Below, piece by piece: positions 23,940 to 30,593 of a stretch of DNA of 30,593 bases (positions are counted from its first letter, which is position 1; the number at the start of each line of letters is the position of its first letter). Location: positions 5,759-36,351 of the forward strand of contig JAHBMJ010001065.1 of NCBI GenBank assembly GCA_018398765.1, given 5' to 3'. The position numbers and the translations under genes were made by a program. The notes under the pieces are model-generated. The model did no database searches and was not told the origin of the DNA. It worked only from the letters and a program-made list of their open reading frames with translations. Source of the DNA: Chromera velia (lineage: Eukaryota; Sar; Chromeraceae).

Positions 23940-25605
23940 ATCAACTCCTGTGGGGCGGGAAGGGAAGACGTTGCAGTGGAGGGTGGGAAGGGAAGCAGAT
24001 CAGTCGATCGATGCAAAGAAGGCATGCAGCAATTCGTGATCAAGACAGTCCAACACACTTATTCGTCTCCTTCCTTGTTCGCTTTCCTTCCTTCCTTCCT
24101 TCCTTCCTTCCTTTCCCACAGTGCTGCCAGGGTCCTGCTTTTCCCTCTGCTGAGCAAGCCGTGATTTGTTTCTTTCTGTCTTCCTTTGCCTTTGCCTGGC
24201 CGCCCTCTCTCGCCTGTCAGCCGAAAAAGAAAGACGGTTGTTGCAGTGCACAAAAAAAAGAACGCAACACAGAGTGTATGAGACCCTCCGTCAAATCGAG
24301 AAGGCAGACGCGAGTTGCTCCCAACCATCTCATACAGCATGGTGTGTGTGGTTGGAGTCCAATGCAATTAATGGAACAAGGACCACATGCACACAAAAGT
24401 ACTTCTATCTTTATTCAGTCCTTTCCATAGGCTTTTTTCTGTCCCACCAACAAGCAAAGAAATGAAAACTAAATCAGAGCGTGCACCCGGTCTCTAAACC
24501 TGCAACCAAGAAAGCAAGCCACTCTGACCAGACGGGAGACACAAGAGACACTCTTCCCCCCCCCTCTCTGTTCCGTTTTTTTTTTCTTGCTTTCGTTGAT
24601 CTTTCTTCCCTCCCTCCCTCCCTCCCTCCCGCCTTGACGGTCGGAGATGGATAGACTTACTCTGATCATCTGCAGATGGATGATTCATTGATCAGCAGAG
24701 AGGGAGAGAGAGAGCAGAAGAGAGGGCACACAGAGAAGGGAAGATGAGTGAGGCATGATTGGACCTCAGGGAAGGGGTCCGGAGAACAACGGAGAAAAAC
24801 TAAATCGTTCTCGCAGAAGGGGGGAGAACATGCAGACCCAGAACAGAAGCAGAAAAGCAGAAGCAAAAGATAAAATTAGGCTGCCTCACAAGCACGCATC
24901 TTGTCGCACATGCAACAATAGGCAATTTATGCGCACTGCTCCCACCCCTCCCTTTGTTCTGGTCAAGAAAAGGCGACAAGATGGATTTGAGCCCCGCCCA
25001 TTTCATACAGAACAGGCGCACTGTCTCGCCCGGTGTCTTCTGCTTCCTACTCTATACTCTACTCTTGTTCAAATTTACGAGGCCCACATGCATCCCGAAA
25101 CTGTGACTACACCACTCACTGACTCACATCACGGCATTTCTGCAGAAAGACAGGAAGCAGCAAAACAATGTGGAAAGGGGCGAATGTCATGCAAGTCGAG
25201 CATGAAGCAGGCAGGTAGGCAGGCGGGTGCAAGCAAGTGGAACGAGAACATCATTCATTGTCTGACGAGAAAAATTTTGCGGGGAGCATCTTTGCCGGGG
25301 AGGGGGTCAGAACGAGGTCGGGCAGCCAGGCAGAAATCATCAAATAAGAATCACAACGATCGAGTGGTCCAAAACAGACACATCCAATCTTTCTGTCTTC
25401 CTTCCGTGCTTTCTTTCTTTCTTCCCTTCCTCTTGCAATTCTTCTTTCTTTGACTCCCGGTGTACAAGGTAGACAAGCAGATGCGCATGAGCAGGCGTAT
25501 GCAGGACACAAGAGAAAGAAAATCTGGAAGAAGAGAAGAGAAGAGAAGAGAAGGAAAGACTGAGGTTTCACGGAACAGAAGAAACGTCCTTCTTGTTCTA
25601 GCTGT

Positions 25606-26391
25606 CTATTTCAGGAAACTGACTATCGCTGCCGCTTTCTTTTTCGTTTTCCTACAGAGTCTGTCCATACATCGGTCCAGACATGAACATGCATTGTACA
25701 GCTGAGATGGCTTGACTCCCGCACAGTCACACGCTGCCGCGCACTTACCGCAGACGACCCAGGTCCCCAGCACTTCATCCCGTCCTTCTGCAACATTTCC
25801 ACTGCGGAGTCCTCAATCTTCTGCATCTTCTTCTTGCTCGTTCTCTTCAGTTCGTGTCGCTGCATGTGGTGGAGGGCAGCTGCCGAGCTAGGGGGCTGCA
25901 TGCAAGTTAGGGGCGGGAAGAGACTTCATGCAGAGACTGCATGGATCCATCTTCGTATTGGTCACTCGCACAAAGGAAGTTATGCAGCTCGGGCCTGAAA
26001 TAAATCAGCATAACAGTGCTGCAGTGCAGTTTCTACATGTCTGAAGTGAAGCCTGAAGAGAAAAAGTTGCCATCGAATGCACAAAGGCACCTCTGAGTGC
26101 ATGGGACTGCTAGAGAGACCTACCTGCATGCATGGGTGCTACATGCAAGGAGGGAGATACGTGGAGGGTGAAGGGGAAGGAAGGAACGCACCGTCCACGT
26201 GAGCAAAAAAGATAAAGATTGAATGAGGGAAGATAAGCCGAGTAAGGAGGGTGACTGTTGACGGAAGGACGCATGCTGCTCACCTTATTCAGAAGGAGTT
26301 TTCCCGAGCCCCCTTTCAACTGAGTCGCCTCTACATCACTTACGGACAAGATGGTGACAAGACCCACCAGAAGTGCCAACAACAAACGCAT
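25606..26391 (-). CDS. Putative small secreted protein, signal-peptide exon plus basic exon; 3' end uncertain
   Basis: I recognise no family. Exon 1 (26391-26284, 36 codons) starts MRLLLALLVGLVTILS, a textbook signal peptide with likely cleavage near VEA, and ends AAG before GTGAGC. Exon 2 (25895-25749, 49 codons) follows a CTAAC branch-like site and TGCATGCAG acceptor. It is basic and helical (RTSKKKMQKIEDSAVEMLQ), contains KCWGP, and ends at a consensus GTAAGT donor. Both exons are phase 0. Two continuations are possible. In one, a 47-nt intron leads to a Cys-rich last exon (25701-25606, 31 codons, with CSCLDRCMDRLC, then TAG), giving 116 residues. In the other, splicing goes into the micro-exon-like segments at 25139 and below. 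Reading through the donor gives a less protein-like tail. Expected location is secreted or a secretory compartment. Confidence 0.42.
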
Positions 26392-26677
26392 CGGGGAGGA
26401 AGGAAAGGAATGCGGAGGGGCGGCTATGATGCAGCAGACAGTGTGGATCGAGGAGATGTCTTGAGGGTACGATCGATCGACTTTGGTTGACTGAACCGGG
26501 CTCGAAAGATTACTCAGGCGTCGAGAAGTCTCACAGATATGGTCGTGATCGGGTGTGTTGAGGCCCAGGTTTTCTTCGCTTTCTGGTACGTTCACAGGGT
26601 CCGTTTCAAAGCTGGACCGAGGGATGTGCATGGCATGGGCTCTGCTCTGATTGATGCACACTGTGAACGTGTATCGA

Positions 26678-26699
26678 TATATATGTGTACACATATATA
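26678..26699. repeat. Perfect 22-bp palindrome
   Basis: A perfect palindrome centred on TGTACA (26686-26691) with alternating T/A arms, at the left edge of AT-rich island 4. A CG-rich inverted repeat (CGCGCG-type) lies near 26789-26806. Confidence 0.8.
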
Positions 26700-27345
26700 C
26701 TAGCTGACGGATATGAATAATAAATATATTTTTCCATATACGTATTATCAATGATCGATAAATATATTAATACATACAACTTTGTTCGCGCGCATTCGCG
26801 CGCGCTGTCAACTAAAAAATTTGCGAATCCTTGGAGCCCAGGCAGTTCAGCTACACGTCAAATTTCATCAGATTTGTACCCAGAAAATCCATACGGATTA
26901 AAAGCCGATCAATCAAGCAAATACTGAAGAAAAGAAATGAGACCCTCACCTAATTGCTGTTGTGTGTTGGGGAGTAGAACATTTTCTCAGAAGTAAAAGA
27001 ACGTACAGCCGCGTGCAGGCCGTAGCAAACTAATGTTTACCGATGTTATGTAGTACTTTGCACTGTTATGTGGAAGTAGGAGATGTGGGGATGAGGTGAT
27101 AGGAGAGATAGATAATAAGGGAGGTATGACGAAGGCAAGAAGAAGTAAGGAGTAATAGTAGGATAAGGAAGTATTGAGGCATAGCAGAGAAAGGCAGGGC
27201 CTGGCCCCAGATAAAACATACAAATAATATGTTTTTTTATTTTTTTTATTTAATAATGGTTAAGCCTAGAGTCTCTGAAACCAGAGACAAATGGCAACCC
27301 ATGCATAATATATGCGAAAGGCCGGCAGCAAGACATAAATCTGGA

Positions 27346-27710
27346 CCGAATTATAGATTGTGTAATTTGGAATTACGGATTATATAATTTGGGAATTTAA
27401 GGCCAAATTACAGATTGTGCAATTTGGAATTACGAATTGTATAATTTAGGAGTTTAGGCCGAATTACAGATTATGTAATTCAGAATTACAGATTGTGTAA
27501 TCTGAGAATTTAAGCCAAATTACAGATTATGTAATTTGGAATTACAGATTATGTAATGTGGTAGTTTAAGCCGAATTATGTATTGTGTAATTCAGAATTA
27601 CGGATTGTGTAATGTGGGAGTTTCGGCCGAATCACAGATTATCTAATTCGGAATTACGGATTGTATAATATAGAAGTTTAGGCCAAATTACAGATTATGT
27701 CATCTACATC
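27346..27710. repeat. 56-bp hairpin minisatellite, about 6.5 copies
   Basis: Units begin at 27346, 27403, 27459, 27515, 27571, 27627 and 27683, a period of 56 bp with one unit of 57. Each unit opens with a 9-bp inverted repeat around a 7-nt loop, for example CCAAATTAC...GTAATTTGG at 27515-27539, followed by a second related half-unit and a TTTAGG or TTTAAG spacer. Weaker relatives of the motif continue to about 27930. Confidence 0.92.
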
Positions 27711-29459
27711 AAATTATAAAAATTGTGAATTACAGAATATTTATAATTCAATAAAAATGTGATTTCATAAACGAATTTCAGAAAGTGACAAAAACAATCA
27801 GAAGAAGCAAATTCAAAGGATTGCATTGGATTAAAAAACTTAAAAATAGAATACAAAATTCTGAACTTTTGACCGCTTTTGACCAAATTACAAATTCTGT
27901 AATTTGTGATTACAAAATTTGTAATCTTATTCAAACTCGACCTTTAGCCTCCTTAGCTTATCTAACTTCCCAATCTAGCTTAATACTTAACTAATAGTAA
28001 GCAAATAGGAAAGAAATACTCTATTTCACTCTTCTATATGCAACGTAACGCAACGGAATCCAATTAGTCTTGCACACAAGTCTTTCAATAATTCTGTGAC
28101 TTCTTAGGCCAATTGGTGCCTTGGGAGTACGACAAAACAGCACCCAATAGAAGGTTCTTGGATTTGGACACGTTTGAACACAAAGTAAGGAAGAGCATAA
28201 AGGAGATCGGAGTTTCAAATGGAAGATAGGGCAAAAGATGTGAAAGACCCAGGCATGCCACCAGAATTGCGGCCCTGTACTGCTCTGTTACACTTGTGCA
28301 GCCTGTCTGCACACGCCCGCGGCAGGAAGGGTCGCACCACCTCGCGCACGACCATATTCTTACTAGCTGAAATTGAATTCGACTTCGACCGATTTTAACC
28401 GTGCAAGCCGCCACTAATTTTAAACGTGGCCTGCCGCATACAGCTGTGTGGCGAGCCGCAAATATCGGGAAATGCCGACTCAGATTTGAGAAATCACCGC
28501 GAGATTGAAACTTGGCTCACCAACTTGGAGCTTCGATCAACAGAATTGCATCGCATCAAACTTCAACTTCAGACTTCTTCTTCTTCATAGATTGCCTTTT
28601 CAAGACTATACAAATAATGAAGTTTGTGTTATACTCCCTAGTATCAGAGTATGACAAAACGTTAATTTACTAGTTGATATCAATTAATTTCAAAGTGAAA
28701 CTCATTTATTAGTACAACTTTTGTATTCAATTTGATAATTATTTTTTGATATATGTTTTTCCCAATACGTAGTTTTTGACCAATCTAAGTGCATAGCTTC
28801 ATGCATGATCTACATCAACAACATTTAATGCAAAAACGCAAACATATATAAATATATTAAAATATGATGACTCATACATTATGAGTTATACATATGTTTT
28901 TTGAATTGGGGCATATATATGACACTTCTCGAGTATCAACACTTTAAATCAGTATCAAATCATCAAATGATATACTGTAGTAATTGCATTGATTTATACT
29001 GCATTGTTTTGGTTAAAGCCGGTGAGCCACAACTTAGGCCCTGGCCAACGCTGTGTTATGCAAGCACACTACATATTCCAGTATCTGGCAATGTACATGC
29101 CAAATAAACAAGATCAAAAGGAACCATAACTTTCATAAAAGCGTTGCGACTTTCCTTTCCGGTCGTACGTCGGAATCCTTCAAAGAGGGCTCAAAAATGT
29201 TCGCATAATGCTTGCAAAGATTGCAAGGCATCTGAGTCATTACGTAACCCTGCATTCAAAAAGAATTAATTTCAATGCAAGAAGACTGTTTGCCAGAGAT
29301 GAATTGACGGACAAGGACATGAAAAAAATAGTCTATTGTCACGCGATGGGATGAATTATCAAAGAATGAAACATGAAGGGACCAATACACAAAGGGAACA
29401 TGAGTAGGATGAAGCACAAAAGGAAGAAAGAAGCAGGGAAAGGGAAGCAAAGATAACGC

Positions 29460-29555
29460 TTGTATAAGGAAATGAATAAATGAATGAAAGAACGAATGAA
29501 AGAACGAATGAATGAAGGAAGGAAGGAAGGAAGGAAGGAAGGACGGAAGGAAAAA
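29460..29555. repeat. GAAT / AAGG tetranucleotide repeats
   Basis: Imperfect AATG/GAAC repeats run into an AAGG array (about 29515-29550). A complementary TTCC array lies at 29788-29812, downstream of the stop codon of the last exon. Confidence 0.8.
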
Positions 29556-29855
29556 GGATGAGAGTCAATCAAGGATGGGCGCAAGGATACCAAGCAAGGA
29601 AGGTTTGAAAAACGCGGAAAGAAAGAAACAAAGAAGGAAGCAACAGGCGAGAATCAGCCTCTCTGTCTGTCTGAAGGGATTTCAACGAAATCACAAAGAA
29701 AAAAAGAAGTTCATTAATTCTGTGGGTAAGTCAGCCACTCTATCTGGCTGCCCGTTTTTCTAGGTCTCTTTCTTTCTTCTTTCTTCTTCCTTCCTTCCTT
29801 CCTTCCTTCCCTCGCTTGCTTCCTTCTAATTCTCTGTTTCTTTCCTCCTTTCTCT

Positions 29856-30096
29856 TTACGGACCGACCTCCCGAGTTCTCTTCAAGAGGTTTTGCCAGGT
29901 CGGTAAGAGATCCTTTTCTTCCATTGTCCTCCACCTGAGTCTGTGATTGTAAGCCTGCTCGTCACGCATCAACTGGAGAACCATCGACTCCATCACCTCC
30001 AGCTTGCCCCCCGCGTCCAGCGCCAAGTCGATCGCCGCATCGTTGAGAGGTAAAAATTCTTTGATGTTCGCAGGCCCGTTGGTCAGAGGGATACAC
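29856..30096 (-). CDS. Probable 3'-terminal exon of an unrecognised gene (partial)
   Basis: From the acceptor TGCAG (AG at 30098-30097) a frame of 79 codons runs to TAA at 29858-29856. Its composition is protein-like: it starts CIPLTNGPANIKEF, continues through LNDAAIDLALDAGGKLEVM, and has an amphipathic helical look around MESMVLQLMRDEQAYNHRL and WRTMEEKDLLPTWQNLLKR. I do not recognise the family. The exon is entered with one leftover base, so an upstream exon must end in phase 2; it would lie beyond the right edge of the window. The alternative frame from the same acceptor gives a Gly-rich, less convincing peptide. The acceptor segment is duplicated in the adjoining CA repeat. Confidence 0.5.
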
Positions 30097-30103
30097 CTGC
30101 ATG

Positions 30104-30149
<46 letters not shown>

Positions 30150-30217
30150 GGTCAGAGGGATACACCTGCATGCTCACACACACACACACACGTTGGTCAG
30201 AGGGATACACCTGCATG

Positions 30218-30252
<35 letters not shown>

Positions 30253-30352
30253 GTTGGTCAGAGGGATACACCTGCATGCTCACACACACACACACACATA
30301 CACACACACGCACACACACACACACACACGCACACACACACGCACGCACGCA

Positions 30353-30392
<40 letters not shown>

Positions 30393-30449
30393 GGTCAGAG
30401 GGATACACCTGCATGCTCACACACACGCACACACACACGCACGCACGCA

Positions 30450-30489
<40 letters not shown>

Positions 30490-30593
30490 GACACACATAC
30501 AGACACACACACACACACACACACACACGCACGCACATACGCACGCACATACACACGCACACGCACACGCACACACACACACACACACACACA
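30077..30593. repeat. CA microsatellite with five dispersed copies of a splice-acceptor segment
   Basis: The 30-bp segment CGTTGGTCAG...TGCATGCTC starts at 30077, 30146, 30191, 30252 and 30389, all five copies identical. Between copies lie CA runs (with one CT run at about 30221-30236). The tract continues as CA/CGCA/TACA repeats to the window end. Copy 1 overlaps the last exon; the others are internal duplicates. Confidence 0.95.

Larger units (their letters stand above)
22042..25139 (-). other. Candidate chain of micro-exons (hypothetical)
   Basis: Short segments lie between a pyrimidine-tract AG and a GT donor on the minus strand. They are 25139-25128 (12 nt, KCRD, donor GTGAGT), 24669-24661 (9 nt, MIR, GTAAGT), 23412-23401 (12 nt, REFS, GTCAGT), 23303-23292 (12 nt, ANRF, GTAGGC), 22886-22869 (18 nt, GAKPSP, GTGAGT), 22598-22593 (6 nt, NK, GTATGG), 22530-22516 (15 nt, EDVKK, GTCAGG) and 22249-22241 (9 nt, IGQ, GTTGGT; longer 25- and 37-nt donors also exist). 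A possible last exon starts at 22071, reads nine codons to TAA at 22044-22042, and overlaps AATAAA. All eight are phase 0 and open. Because the minus strand is pyrimidine-rich here, some matches will be chance, and the chain may not be a gene. Confidence 0.25.
26640..29250. other. AT-rich island 4
   Basis: The longest AT-rich stretch, with stops in every frame and no recognised protein. It contains the 56-bp hairpin minisatellite (27346-27710). A less AT-rich section at about 28230-28510 has a 109-aa open frame on the minus strand without domain-like features. It could be a mosaic of decayed repeats. Confidence 0.5.

Noticed and set aside
28085-28414. 109-aa open frame on the minus strand in AT-rich island 4
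   Set aside because: No recognisable domain, and nearby AT-rich DNA is full of stops. It could be a repeat fragment, but nothing supports a gene.
30077-30593. CRISPR-like alternation of a constant 30-bp repeat with variable spacers
   Set aside because: The spacers are CA/CT microsatellite DNA of unequal length in a eukaryotic intron, not unique spacers.

Overview
The window looks like nuclear DNA of a unicellular eukaryote, probably a protist or alga. Genes are sparse, most are split by GT-AG introns, exons are GC-balanced, microsatellites are frequent and there are AT-rich islands. A chromerid-like alveolate alga would fit, but that is a guess from general style, not a demonstrated assignment. 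There are no prokaryotic signals such as operons or Shine-Dalgarno sites.

Layout from left to right. 1-894: low-complexity intergenic DNA. 895-4516 (minus): a six-exon mitochondrial pyruvate/branched-chain 2-oxoacid dehydrogenase kinase gene. 4517-8653: no gene; it holds a nested inverted repeat, a TTTCCG-type minisatellite and an AT-rich island (about 6960-8480). 8654-12407 (minus): a four-exon endonuclease/exonuclease/phosphatase-fold gene, probably a neutral-sphingomyelinase-like phosphodiesterase, with very large microsatellites in its introns. 12600-13300: a short, extremely GC-rich block followed by an AT-rich island. 13302-15459 (minus): a three-exon agmatinase gene. 15460-16669: intergenic DNA with a dispersed 12-bp motif and one unresolved base (N). 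16670-18709 (plus): an intronless type II membrane glycosyltransferase of the GT61/DUF563 kind.

18710-26391: mostly AT-rich and microsatellite DNA. On the minus strand, however, there is a signal-peptide exon and a second exon (26391-25749). These are followed by a series of very short exon-like segments with good splice sites, lengths divisible by three, and a possible terminal exon with AATAAA near 22040. This candidate micro-exon gene is the most speculative but most unusual item here. 26640-29250: an AT-rich island with a very regular 56-bp hairpin minisatellite. 29856-30096 (minus): the probable last exon of an unrecognised gene that starts outside the window. Its splice-acceptor segment has been copied five times inside a CA microsatellite that runs to the window edge.

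The recognised genes are housekeeping functions (mitochondrial dehydrogenase control, polyamine/guanidino metabolism, phosphodiester hydrolysis, Golgi glycosylation). They show no sign of acting together as a cluster. Exon structures were assembled by hand from reading frame, splice dinucleotides and family motifs.
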